From positions 974 through 64,973 of the forward strand of contig NZ_LMMP01000001.1 in assembly GCF_001422815.1 (NCBI RefSeq): DNA of 64,000 nucleotides, read 5' to 3'. The position numbers were made by a program, and so were the translations under genes. The DNA is from Methylobacterium sp. Leaf91 (GTDB lineage Bacteria > Pseudomonadota > Alphaproteobacteria > Rhizobiales > Beijerinckiaceae). Below, one piece after another: positions 8,780 through 16,157 of the stretch; position 1 is the stretch's first letter, and each line of letters opens with the position of its first letter. A model generated the notes under the pieces. It had not been told where the DNA came from. It searched no databases and was given only the letters and a program-made list of their open reading frames with translations.

Positions 8780-9207
8780 ACGACGACACGGCCTCGATCC
8801 TCGTCGTCGTCACCGTTTGCGTGGCCGTCTACAGCCTACCGTCGATCATCGCTTTCCATCGGCGCCATCCCAACCGCTGGGTCATCCTGGCGGTCAATGC
8901 CCTGTTCGGTGGGACGCTCGTCGGCTGGGTCGTGGCGTTGGTGTGGGCGCTGCACGCGGTGCATCGGCCGGATCAGCCCGGCGCCTCGCAGGGCGGTGAA
9001 TCGGGGCTGAACCTGTTCGTCAACGACACCCAGCGGGTCGCCCTCGTGGCGGCCCCTCAGGGGGATGGGGGCGGACACGCGCGGCCCGCCCTTTCGCCGG
9101 CCGATGCAGTGCGCGAACTCGAACGTCTCGCCGATCTCCACTCCGCTGGCCACATCGACGAACCCGAGCATCGCGCGCTGAAAAGCGCAGTCCTTCGAAA
9201 GATATAG
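8776..9207 (+). CDS. Superinfection immunity-like membrane protein with SHOCT
   Basis: A 143-residue protein with two membrane segments (about 7-25 and 38-60) around HPNRWVILAVNALFGGTLVG, which matches the phage T4 Imm-type superinfection immunity family as I recall it. A SHOCT-like tail follows (LERLADLHSAGHIDEPEHRA, about 113-140). It starts at GTG in a 4-base overlap with the DUF805 gene. In T4, Imm blocks DNA injection by a second phage; most bacterial homologues are uncharacterised, so a defence role here is only a possibility. Confidence 0.7.
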   Translation: MNDDTASILVVVTVCVAVYSLPSIIAFHRRHPNRWVILAVNALFGGTLVGWVVALVWALHAVHRPDQPGASQGGESGLNLFVNDTQRVALVAAPQGDGGGHARPALSPADAVRELERLADLHSAGHIDEPEHRALKSAVLRKI

Positions 9208-9442
9208 GGCGGATGGCTCCTTTCGACCCCAGCCGTTACGAGATCAGTGGTAGGCTCTTCCTGAAAGCAGAAATGCCTCAAAAAGATCACCGCACGCTGT
9301 GCGCCCGTTAGCCATCCGCTACCACGGTTCTTATGCAGCAGGGTTGGCCTTGCTGCGTTCAGAATAAGCGCGCCCATCGATCCGTTCTGAATGAACCCTA
9401 GCGCACGAAATTCGTGGGCAAGGAGGCTGAGGATACGCTTGC

Positions 9443-9473
9443 TTGACATGATAATGACCATTCACTATCACTG
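9443..9473 (+). promoter_or_regulatory. Promoter with TetR-type palindrome in spacer (copy 1)
   Basis: TTGACA at 9443-9448 and TATCAC at 9466-9471 are 17 bases apart, a good sigma-70-like pair. The spacer and -10 carry the palindrome GATAATGA-CCAT-TCACTATC (9450-9469). All 31 bases from 9443 to 9473 are identical to 11039-11069, and a diverged form lies before the TetR gene at 12379-12407. Confidence 0.7.
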
Positions 9474-9598
9474 CCCTTGGCGGCTCCGGGTGTTCTACCA
9501 GCGAAAGCTCGGAACATCTGCGGACAGGTGCCATACTCCGCCCATTGCGAAATCTGGACTTCGCAAGGCGGGTTTTGGTCGCGGGCGGAGAATGCTCA

Positions 9599-9913
9599 AT
9601 GTACATGCTAAAATCAGCAAGCATTTCATTATATGTAAGACAGCACTTTCTTCGTTCGGATTGTGCCAATGTGCCCATGCTATCAGTTAGATGCCTCCGA
9701 ATGGCGGTCTACTGGTCTGCTATGCTGTCGGTGCTGACAGGCGGACTCATTGCCGTCAACCCGCTTCGAGAGGCGGAGCCGTTTATCGGACGTCACGTCG
9801 CCGACATGTTCGTATTCTCGGTGCTGAGAAACAATCCGGAACGCCTTGTTCCCCATCTCGCCCCTTCGCCAACAGCAGCTTCGATCCAAGTGGGCCGGAG
9901 GGCGGAACGGTGA
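9599..9913 (+). CDS. Small hypothetical protein, first gene after operator copy 1
   Basis: A 104-residue frame from an ATG about 9 bases after GGAG. A mildly hydrophobic stretch (MAVYWSAMLSVLTGGLIAV) lies in the middle. The frame is open further upstream to a TTG at 9545, and starts at 9680 or 9710 are also possible. The stop overlaps the GTG of the next small gene by 4 bases, which favours real translation. No family is recognised. It lies directly downstream of the promoter/operator at 9443. Confidence 0.35.
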   Translation: MYMLKSASISLYVRQHFLRSDCANVPMLSVRCLRMAVYWSAMLSVLTGGLIAVNPLREAEPFIGRHVADMFVFSVLRNNPERLVPHLAPSPTAASIQVGRRAER

Positions 9914-10134
9914 CGGCGGATGGGAGGTTCCGTGTTTCTTCATCGCCCCTAAGGTTCAACATCCAGGATACGGACGAAAAAGTACAAGTCGCCGATCTCG
10001 CGACTTGCCTAATTTTGGCGTTTTTCGTCGTTTGTGGTCTTCTTGCCTGCATCTTGTTCGCAGAATCTGAGAAAGTTCGCACGCTGTCCATGCGAGTGGA
10101 TAGTATATCGGGCAATAAGTATAATTTATACTGA
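9910..10134 (+). CDS. Small membrane protein coupled to the previous gene
   Basis: A 74-residue protein from a GTG that overlaps the previous stop (GTGA). One clear transmembrane helix (ATCLILAFFVVCGLLACILF, about 31-50) is followed by a polar tail. Not recognised. Together with the 9599 gene it would form a two-gene unit controlled by the palindromic promoter at 9443. Confidence 0.4.
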   Translation: MTADGRFRVSSSPLRFNIQDTDEKVQVADLATCLILAFFVVCGLLACILFAESEKVRTLSMRVDSISGNKYNLY

Positions 10135-10577
10135 TAAAAACCGATTCCTACGGTACCGGTCGCCTTGGATCCCAGAATTGATCCTGCTCCGACACATTGC
10201 TCGGCGATGCGCGGTCAGAAGATCCCACTCCCATTAAGCCTGGAGGCGTGCGCGCTATGACGCCAGTTAATCGTATAGCGCGCCTACGCTTCGACGAAGT
10301 TCCACTCGAGATCGGTGAGCCGCTCCCAGTAGCCGCCAATGCCGACCTGATGCTGCACGGGGGAGCCGGCCTGGAGACGGCCGAGCCCAGTCCACTGGCT
10401 CATAATCTGGACCTGAATTCCACGAACAGACGGCCCTGAAGAAGCTCTCACGACGCACCACAACCCCGCGCAAGGTGGTGTGGTCGGCGTCGGAAGTGTC
10501 TGACGCAGACGCGTGACGGACGCGAGTCCAGTGACCCCCCAAGACGGTACCCCATCTTCTCAGCGCCCGGAGACCTT
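10135..10577. other. Intergenic stretch, no convincing gene
   Basis: An open frame at 10197-10439 has low-complexity composition and no ribosome binding site. A weak hairpin of CACCACA and TGGTGTGG lies near 10455-10485. Nothing else is supported. Confidence 0.4.
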
Positions 10578-10793
10578 ATGTCCTTGCTGACAACCAACCT
10601 CGTCGTGGCCCTATCCGTGTTCGGACTGGCTTATCTTGGACATACGCTCTGGGCCCGAAGGCTGCGGGCATTCCGTCCGCGGCACCGTGCTTCGGCGAAA
10701 CCCACGACGAAGCCTTTGGATGGGCCAACTCCGAGCCGCCCTTCGATGCTCGAAGGCGTGACGGGCCATGTCGTCGAGCGTCACCGCGCCTAA
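10578..10793 (+). CDS. Small membrane-anchored protein
   Basis: A 71-residue protein with one N-terminal membrane helix (about 5-25, NLVVALSVFGLAYLGHTLW) and a basic, proline-rich tail. The ATG follows GGAGA by 7 bases. Twelve bases separate it from a second small membrane gene, so the two are probably cotranscribed. Not recognised. Confidence 0.55.
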   Translation: MSLLTTNLVVALSVFGLAYLGHTLWARRLRAFRPRHRASAKPTTKPLDGPTPSRPSMLEGVTGHVVERHRA

Positions 10794-10805
10794 GGGAGCC
10801 CACCG

Positions 10806-10958
10806 ATGTCCCTTCTACAGGCACTACTACTTTGGACTTTCGTCCTGGCACCCCTGGCCCTTCTCCTGATTCACCTTCTGGTGACGGTCGCCCTAGCCTA
10901 TGCGGCGCGCAAGTACGGTCTCCATGAGCGCGACTTCCTACGGGGTGGCGAGGATTGA
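10806..10958 (+). CDS. Small membrane protein of 50 residues
   Basis: Starts MSLLQALLLWTFVLAPLALL and is almost entirely one or two hydrophobic helices to about residue 35, ending in a charged tail (ARKYGLHERDFLRGGED). The ATG is preceded by GGGAG. It shares the MSLL opening and placement with the gene just upstream. Not recognised; the coding look and ribosome site support it despite its size. Confidence 0.5.
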   Translation: MSLLQALLLWTFVLAPLALLLIHLLVTVALAYAARKYGLHERDFLRGGED

Positions 10959-11038
10959 GACCTCCCTCCGCACTGACGCGGCACTCGTTTGAATGGCGAG
11001 TTGCGGCACAGGGGAACACAATTGCCGCAACCACGTGG

Positions 11039-11069
11039 TTGACATGATAATGACCATTCACTATCACTG
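11039..11069 (+). promoter_or_regulatory. Promoter with TetR-type palindrome in spacer (copy 2)
   Basis: TTGACA at 11039-11044, a 17-base spacer and TATCAC at 11062-11067, with the palindrome GATAATGA-CCAT-TCACTATC at 11046-11065. Identical over 31 bases to copy 1. It lies about 150 bases before the outer membrane protein gene at 11219 and points towards it. Confidence 0.75.
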
Positions 11070-11218
11070 AGACATCGGGATGGCAGCTCTACCGTAGCTC
11101 CGCTGCACGCCGATCCGACCCATCATCCTGATCGCTCCCTTAGCCTGGACCGACGCCTTCCCAGGCGCCGAGCCCCCGTGCCTGCGCGACAGCGATGCAG
11201 CCCTAGGACTTCGAAACG

Positions 11219-11995
11219 ATGACCCTCCGTCCGAGCCTGTACCGCGCTTTCCTCGCGGTTGCCGCCCTCTCGACCGGTACGGCGCTTGCCGCGGACCTCC
11301 CGGCACGCACCATAGCTCCCGTCTATGCCCCAAGGCCCCCGGTCTTCACCTGGACCGGATTTTACGTCGGTGCGAATGCCGGCTACGCCACGCGAACCGG
11401 CAAGGACTACGACCTCGCCGTCCAACCCGGATACTTCCCCACGGCGCCCAACACCTTCGGCTCGCTCCGGTCCGAGCGGAATGGTGACGGGTTCCTGGCC
11501 GGCGGTCAGGTCGGGTACAATTACCAGATCGGCAACTTCGTCATCGGTGCCGAGAACGACATCCAGTATCTCGACCTCGGCAAGGCGAAGCGCGACTACA
11601 CCTTCAGCGGCACCGGAGCGGTCCCCGCGGGCTTCAACTACATCGGCCCGGAGAAGAAGACCGAGTATTTCGCCACCGGACGCGCCCGGATCGGATACGC
11701 GTTCGACCGCTTCCTGGTCTTCGGATCGGCCGGTCTGGCCTACGGAAACCTTAAGAGCGAGACCTGCCTCGGCAGCAAGTGCAACGACGGCAAGATCGGC
11801 TTCGCGGCCGGTGCGGGCGTGGAATACGCGCTCTCATCGAACTGGTCGGTCAAGGTCGAAGGCCTGTACGTCAACCTTGGGAAGGCCGCTGCCGGCGTTA
11901 TCGGCACCGATGCGGTCGGGCGAACCTACGTCGATGCACGCAAGATCGACAACGACATCGCCCTCGTTCGAGCGGGCGTAAACTACCGCTTCTAA
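11219..11995 (+). CDS. Omp25/RopB-type outer membrane beta-barrel protein
   Basis: A 258-residue porin-like protein. The signal peptide (1-24) ends at ALAADLPART; the mature part opens with the usual FTWTGFYVGANAGY strand (about 43-56), then alternating aromatic and glycine strands (FLAGGQVGYNYQIGNFVIGA) and a final strand ending RAGVNYRF, with C-terminal phenylalanine needed for barrel assembly. It is likely an eight-stranded barrel. The gene sits behind the operator-bearing promoter at 11039 and 38 bases ahead of a small secreted protein, suggesting regulated envelope remodelling. Confidence 0.9.
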   Translation: MTLRPSLYRAFLAVAALSTGTALAADLPARTIAPVYAPRPPVFTWTGFYVGANAGYATRTGKDYDLAVQPGYFPTAPNTFGSLRSERNGDGFLAGGQVGYNYQIGNFVIGAENDIQYLDLGKAKRDYTFSGTGAVPAGFNYIGPEKKTEYFATGRARIGYAFDRFLVFGSAGLAYGNLKSETCLGSKCNDGKIGFAAGAGVEYALSSNWSVKVEGLYVNLGKAAAGVIGTDAVGRTYVDARKIDNDIALVRAGVNYRF

Positions 11996-12033
11996 CCTCT
12001 TTCCCGCTTTCCCTGGCTTTCTGGAGACCGTCG

Positions 12034-12354
12034 ATGAAGTGTTCGATCATGATCATGGTGTTCGGCTTCGGGGCTGCCACTTCGAGCCCTTGCCTCGCCC
12101 AAGGCTTCATCGGCGGCGCCACAGCCGGGATCGACGCCGGCGGGGAGGTCGCTGGGCCTGTCGGTGCTGCCCTCGGCGGTGCCGTCGGCGCGGCCACCGG
12201 GACAATTCGGGGCATTCTCGGCTCTGCCGGGGATCAACGCCGGCGGGCCCACTTCCTATCAGACCGGAGCGCGTACGGCCGCGAGGCCGGCGCCGACGAG
12301 GAGGTCCTGATCGTTGACCCACTCACCGGACGCATCATCGACATTATCGACTGA
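12034..12354 (+). CDS. Secreted glycine-zipper protein, DUF1236-like C-terminus
   Basis: A 106-residue protein with a signal peptide (about 1-22), a glycine-zipper segment (GPVGAALGGAVGAATGT, about 50-66) and a short end reading LTGRIIDIID. It parallels the DUF1236 protein at 42051-42461 (same GAVGAATGT zipper, end RRIVEVID) but lacks most of its middle. The ATG follows GGAGA by 6 bases. It probably shares a transcript with the outer membrane protein upstream. Confidence 0.65.
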   Translation: MKCSIMIMVFGFGAATSSPCLAQGFIGGATAGIDAGGEVAGPVGAALGGAVGAATGTIRGILGSAGDQRRRAHFLSDRSAYGREAGADEEVLIVDPLTGRIIDIID

Positions 12355-12378
12355 CGCGATGGCACGCGGTGAAAGGAT

Positions 12379-12407
12379 CCCACATGATAACGACCGGTCA
12401 TTATGAT
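12379..12407 (+). promoter_or_regulatory. Promoter with TetR-type palindrome in spacer (copy 3)
   Basis: A diverged version of the sites at 9443 and 11039: CCCACA at the -35 position, a 17-base spacer with GATAACGA-CCGG-TCATTATG (12386-12405), and a good -10, TATGAT, at 12402-12407. It lies about 195 bases upstream of the TetR start at 12603, the arrangement expected for autoregulation. Confidence 0.65.
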
Positions 12408-12602
12408 AGTGCTTCGCGGCAGCCCGAAAGCTGGCCGCCCGTACCTTCGGATGCGATGACGCGCTCACGGCGGATCGCCGACTGCGGTGGGCCGCCTGAA
12501 ACGGGAGCGCTCGACGCCAAGGTTGTCGTCCTCCGGCGCAGCCCCATTCGACCGACGGGCCATCCAGCACGGCTCGTCCGTGACCCTGTTGGAACCTGTT
12601 CG

Positions 12603-13238
12603 ATGAGCACTCTTACCAAGTCCGTCCCGAAGCCCTCGCAGGCATTCACTACTCGTCAAGAGGGCATCCTGGACGCGGCCGAGACTTGCTTCGTACGCAA
12701 CGGCTTCCACCGTTCGACCATGCAGGACATCGCCCGCGAGGCGTCGATGAGCTCGCCTAACATCTACCGCTACTTCGTCTCGAAGGAGGCCGTGCTCCTC
12801 GCGATGGCCGAGCGGGAGCGGCGCCGGGCTGCGGACCGTATCGCCCAGTTCGAGGAAGCTGGCGACAAGCGCGCCGCCCTCTTCAGCACAATTGCCTACT
12901 ACCACCTTGAGATCCCACGCGACGGCGCCGTGCTACGCGTCGAACTCTGGTCGGAGGCCACCCGCAACAGCGAGATCGAGGCTATCCTGCGCGAGCGCGA
13001 GGAACAGAGTTCGGCCTGGTTCATCGCAACCCTTGCCGCCCTCGCCACCTCGCCCAATTGCGACCCAGTCGCGCTCTACGGCGCGATTAGCGCGCTGCTG
13101 AAGGGCATCATCGTCAACAAGGCTGTGTTCCCCGCCTTCGACATCGACCCAGCCCTTGCTCAGCTTCATGCCCTGCTCGATGCGGGCTTGGCTGGCAATC
13201 TTCCAGTCCAGCCCTGCCGGAACCGCACCGCTCCCTGA
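12603..13238 (+). CDS. TetR-family repressor of the local stress cluster
   Basis: A 211-residue regulator. The N-terminal helix-turn-helix (about 18-65) reads ILDAAETCFVRNGFHRSTMQ, then MSSPNIYRYFVSKEAVLLAM, a clear TetR recognition helix. The rest is an alpha-helical ligand-binding domain. I placed the start at ATG 12603; the frame is open upstream to 12369, but that would run through the promoter. Three palindromes of the same type lie upstream of this gene and of two neighbouring units, so it is the likely regulator of all three. The ligand is unknown. Confidence 0.9.
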   Translation: MSTLTKSVPKPSQAFTTRQEGILDAAETCFVRNGFHRSTMQDIAREASMSSPNIYRYFVSKEAVLLAMAERERRRAADRIAQFEEAGDKRAALFSTIAYYHLEIPRDGAVLRVELWSEATRNSEIEAILREREEQSSAWFIATLAALATSPNCDPVALYGAISALLKGIIVNKAVFPAFDIDPALAQLHALLDAGLAGNLPVQPCRNRTAP

Positions 13239-13361
13239 CCCAGATCCCGGCGGCCTCTGAGCCGCCAGACTTCACCCCAAACCCACCTTTCCATGCCGGC
13301 CCCCGCTCAATGCGGATCGCGGGATCGTGGGCGGCTGACTGAATCCCAAGGAGCCCCCCCA

Positions 13362-13931
13362 ATGACAACGATCCTCCCACGCCTCGCTACGGCTGCCCTT
13401 ATCGCTGCGACCACCTTCGGCACGACGAAAACTAGCTCTGCCGCCTCCGTGGATCCGACCGGAACTTGGCTTACTGAGGACGGGCGTGCCCGGGTTCGCA
13501 CCGAACGTTGCGGACCGGGGGACCGAAATCTGTGCGGCTACGTCGTGTGGATTCCAAAGCCTTTCGTGGAGAAAGGCAAGCCACGTCTCGATCCGGAGAA
13601 CTCAGACCCGCAGAAGCGGACCCGACCGGTGTTGGGCCACCAGATGATCCTTGGGCTTAAGCCCGCCAAGGATGGACGCTACGAGGGCCGGATCTACAAC
13701 GCCGACAACGGCAAGCAGTACGACGTGACGATCTGGAGCGAGAAGGCTGGCGAACTTTCTGTCGAGGGCTGCATGCTAGCGGTGCTTTGCGGCAGCCAGA
13801 TCTGGAAGCGGGTCACGGACGTCTTGCCCGGCCAGCTTCCGGCACCGACGGACGAAGCCAATGGTCCACGGGCCGACCGCGAATGGGCGCCCAAGCATCC
13901 GACCATGACGAGCAGCACCACACCCCGCTAG
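13362..13931 (+). CDS. Secreted DUF2147 protein
   Basis: A 189-residue protein with a signal peptide (about 1-28) followed by a DUF2147 domain: DPTGTWLTEDGRARVRTERC, LCGYVVWIPKP, YEGRIYNADNGKQYDVTIWS and LCGSQIWKRV. Four cysteines could form disulfides. The ATG follows AAGGAG by 9 bases. It is 120 bases after the TetR gene and may be in the same unit. The family occurs in envelope contexts, but its activity is not established. Confidence 0.85.
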   Translation: MTTILPRLATAALIAATTFGTTKTSSAASVDPTGTWLTEDGRARVRTERCGPGDRNLCGYVVWIPKPFVEKGKPRLDPENSDPQKRTRPVLGHQMILGLKPAKDGRYEGRIYNADNGKQYDVTIWSEKAGELSVEGCMLAVLCGSQIWKRVTDVLPGQLPAPTDEANGPRADREWAPKHPTMTSSTTPR

Positions 13932-14517
13932 GACGCTGGACGCGAAGCCCGCTGACAGCAGGTGACGAGACATTTCGTGGGCGGCGCATAAATGCACGAC
14001 GCCCCCATTCGAGATCCGCGAGCCTGGAAATTTGGCTCGCGGGGGCACCGGTCGGTTGGGGCGGAGAACGCCCCCATTTCGCCTCGGCCGACCGGTCGCT
14101 CAACGAAGTTCGCTAAGCCCGATCAAGCAATAAAAAAAGATCCGCCCCCTCTCGCAAACGCGCTTCACGTGCCCGCTATCGGCACTTAGCTTGGCTGACA
14201 AATCAGGATCGTATGCCCGCGCTAGAGCTGTTGCGAGCCATATCGACGTTCCGCCCGTATGGAGCGATGCGGGGGCCGGGGAGGCGAAGTAAGGGAAGGA
14301 CAGGTTGATAGATTCCGAAGTACCTTACTTCCACAACAATCCAGGGTGCGAATGCACCTCTATCGTCGCGATCACGTGGTGCCGGACAACGCGAAAACGC
14401 ACAGGCGCCCAACGTCAGCTCGGTGGGGAAGTCTGCATTGCCGATCATCCACTTGGAAGCGGACTTGCGGCAATCCACGCATTAGAAACATCGATGCGAT
14501 TCAGTTTTGTCGGCCGG
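13932..14517. other. Intergenic region with two large hairpins
   Basis: No convincing gene. The first third holds the paired hairpins at 14016-14096 listed separately. A short A-run follows at about 14131-14138. Open frames in the rest have no ribosome site or protein-like composition. Confidence 0.5.
14016..14096. repeat. Tandem stem-loops between DUF2147 and recombinase genes
   Basis: The first stem is CCGCGAGCC (14016-14024) with GGCTCGCGG (14034-14042), perfect over 9 bp. The second is ACCGGTCGG (14047-14055) with CCGACCGGT (14088-14096), enclosing a third, GGGGCG (14058-14063) with CGCCCC (14069-14074). They could be a convergent terminator, a REP-like element or a small structured RNA. 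Confidence 0.55.
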
Positions 14518-15063
14518 TCACGGCTCCTGCAACACCCGATAAACCTGCATGCGGGAGCAGCCCAAGGCGGCGGCAACTGCAGCGGCCCCGCTGCCTGATG
14601 ATGCCATTTCCTTAATCCGATCACGGTCGAGGCGGCGCTTGCCACCGGCATACACGCCACTGCCTTTCGCGCGCTCAATGCCTTCGCGCTGGCGCTCCTT
14701 GATGAACCGTCGCTCCATCTGCGCGACCATGCCGAGCACGGTCAGAACGACGTGACCCATTTCGCCTCGGGTCGAAACGTGAGGGTCGAGCACGGTGACA
14801 TGCGCACCGCGCTGCTCGGCCTCGTGGATTAGGTTCAGGACATCCCGCGTGTCGCGGCCCAGGCGGTCGAGGCGCGTGACCATCAGTTCGTCGCCGGGCC
14901 GAAGGAACTCCAGCACGGTCTCCAGTTCGGCCCGGCCTTCACGACTGCCACCGGAGATCTTCTCCGAACGGATGAGCCCGCAGCCTTCGGCCTTCAGCCG
15001 GGCGACCTGCCCATCGAGATCTTGATCAAGTGTGCTGACGCGGGCGTAACCGATGCGGGCCAT
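14518..15063 (-). CDS. Small serine recombinase (resolvase/invertase)
   Basis: A 181-residue enzyme with a resolvase catalytic domain. It begins MARIGYARVSTLDQDLDGQV with the active-site serine in ARVST, then MVTRLDRLGRDTRDV with the conserved arginines, and GMVAQMERRFIKERQREGI. A short C-terminal helix-turn-helix follows (AAAVAAALGCSRMQVYRVL). Full length for the family. It is usually part of transposons or inversion systems. It lies just downstream of the defence operon, on the same strand. Members of this size class are not typical tRNA integrases. Confidence 0.9.
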   Translation of the reverse strand: MARIGYARVSTLDQDLDGQVARLKAEGCGLIRSEKISGGSREGRAELETVLEFLRPGDELMVTRLDRLGRDTRDVLNLIHEAEQRGAHVTVLDPHVSTRGEMGHVVLTVLGMVAQMERRFIKERQREGIERAKGSGVYAGGKRRLDRDRIKEMASSGSGAAAVAAALGCSRMQVYRVLQEP

Positions 15064-15353
15064 AGCTCGTAACCTCAGGGTGTAAGCCCGAGGCTACCTT
15101 GTCACAAATAGCCGGTGTCAACCCAGATGTTACGATGGCCAATGTGGTTCATGTTACGTCACGTTAGGGTATACCCTACTGTTACTAAGCCATAGGCCTT
15201 AATTAATTTGCGACGCAGCCGGCCATTCATTCCTGATCAGTAGTCTGATTTTCGGCGTCGCTCTCACTTGACACATTTTCCTTTAATGCATCAATCCCCG
15301 AAGCATAAGTAAAAAGCGTATGTCAAGTTTATGCTTGTAGAGAGATTTGTAAC
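15064..15353. promoter_or_regulatory. Possible recombinase site region with palindrome
   Basis: No gene. A perfect 14-bp palindrome, TAGGGTATACCCTA, lies at 15165-15178. TGTTAC recurs near 15129, 15152 and 15180, with the inverted form GTAAC near 15068. This array directly upstream of a resolvase gene resembles a res site with several subsites. It may also hold the recombinase promoter. Confidence 0.35.
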
Positions 15354-16157
15354 TTATCCCTGTTCGAGTTCACGCAGCAAACGTGCCCGATATCGCGCGA
15401 GTTCGATCAGTCTGCTTGCATTAAGTTCCTGTGCGCAGGACCAAGCGGTTGAGGTAAATTCTGCTTCATCATCGTACAGCGCTTCGAGGTCGCGACAAAT
15501 CTCATCGATCAATTCACCACCTTCGGGGTTTGCCTGGTGCCGATTGGTTTCCAAAAGCTTCTGTAACTTCTTCAACTTCCGCTCGCAGGACCTCCATTTT
15601 TCCCGGCGGTGCGCGCACAGCCCTTCGCTGTCGAGCCCAAGCAGCTTAACTGTTGTCGTGACCCGCTCCTTAGAGAAGGGGTCCGCCGGTGTAGCACAGA
15701 CGGGCTCCCCATCTGCCTTGAAGGTAAGGAGGTCGGGGTCGCCCCACCGTGTAGGATCGAGTAGGAGTGGCTGCTCGCCTTTTATTCCCTCGGCATCCGA
15801 GCCGCGAGGGCTCCCGGCCCCAAGGGGGAAATCATCAGACTTACGCAAGTTCGGCTTCGCTCCGCTTAGCCGGAGGTTATCCCAACTGAAGGCGAGCCAC
15901 GGGTATAAAGCCTTCGGTCGGTAGTGATCAACTTGCCAGTACGACACCTTATTATCACGTGCTTCGGTATACCAGCATTTTCCTGCAGATAAATGTTCAA
16001 GCGTTTCTTTTAGAGTTGACCAGACATCACTACGCGAGCTGACGTATGCCTTTCGTTCAACGTCAGTCAGCTTCGCGGCAGCCTTAATGGTAGCCTCAGA
16101 CGCCTTCTTGAGCCAAGCCTGCGCGATAGCGTTCAGTGGGTAGTGGACAAACCTCAA
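15354..16157 (-). CDS. ptuB: Septu-like HNH endonuclease (PtuB-type)
   Basis: A 267-residue nuclease of the HNH family found with Septu and some retron ATPases. The core at about 55-100 reads GKCWYTEARDNKVSYWQVDH then YRPK, with downstream YPWLAFSWDNL. The DHYRPK motif supplies the first catalytic His and the WDNL segment sits where the Asn of the fold is expected. The C-terminal third is helical. It starts at TTG within a 4-base overlap of the ATPase stop. In Septu the nuclease is activated with PtuA to cut DNA during infection. Here it is the last gene of an HsdM-HsdS-PtuA-PtuB operon. Confidence 0.8.
   Translation of the reverse strand: MRFVHYPLNAIAQAWLKKASEATIKAAAKLTDVERKAYVSSRSDVWSTLKETLEHLSAGKCWYTEARDNKVSYWQVDHYRPKALYPWLAFSWDNLRLSGAKPNLRKSDDFPLGAGSPRGSDAEGIKGEQPLLLDPTRWGDPDLLTFKADGEPVCATPADPFSKERVTTTVKLLGLDSEGLCAHRREKWRSCERKLKKLQKLLETNRHQANPEGGELIDEICRDLEALYDDEAEFTSTAWSCAQELNASRLIELARYRARLLRELEQG

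Noticed and set aside
14518..15063. The serine recombinase as the integrase of a tRNA-Ser island
   Set aside because: It is a small resolvase/invertase type; tRNA-targeted islands normally use tyrosine integrases. No repeat of the tRNA end was found near it.
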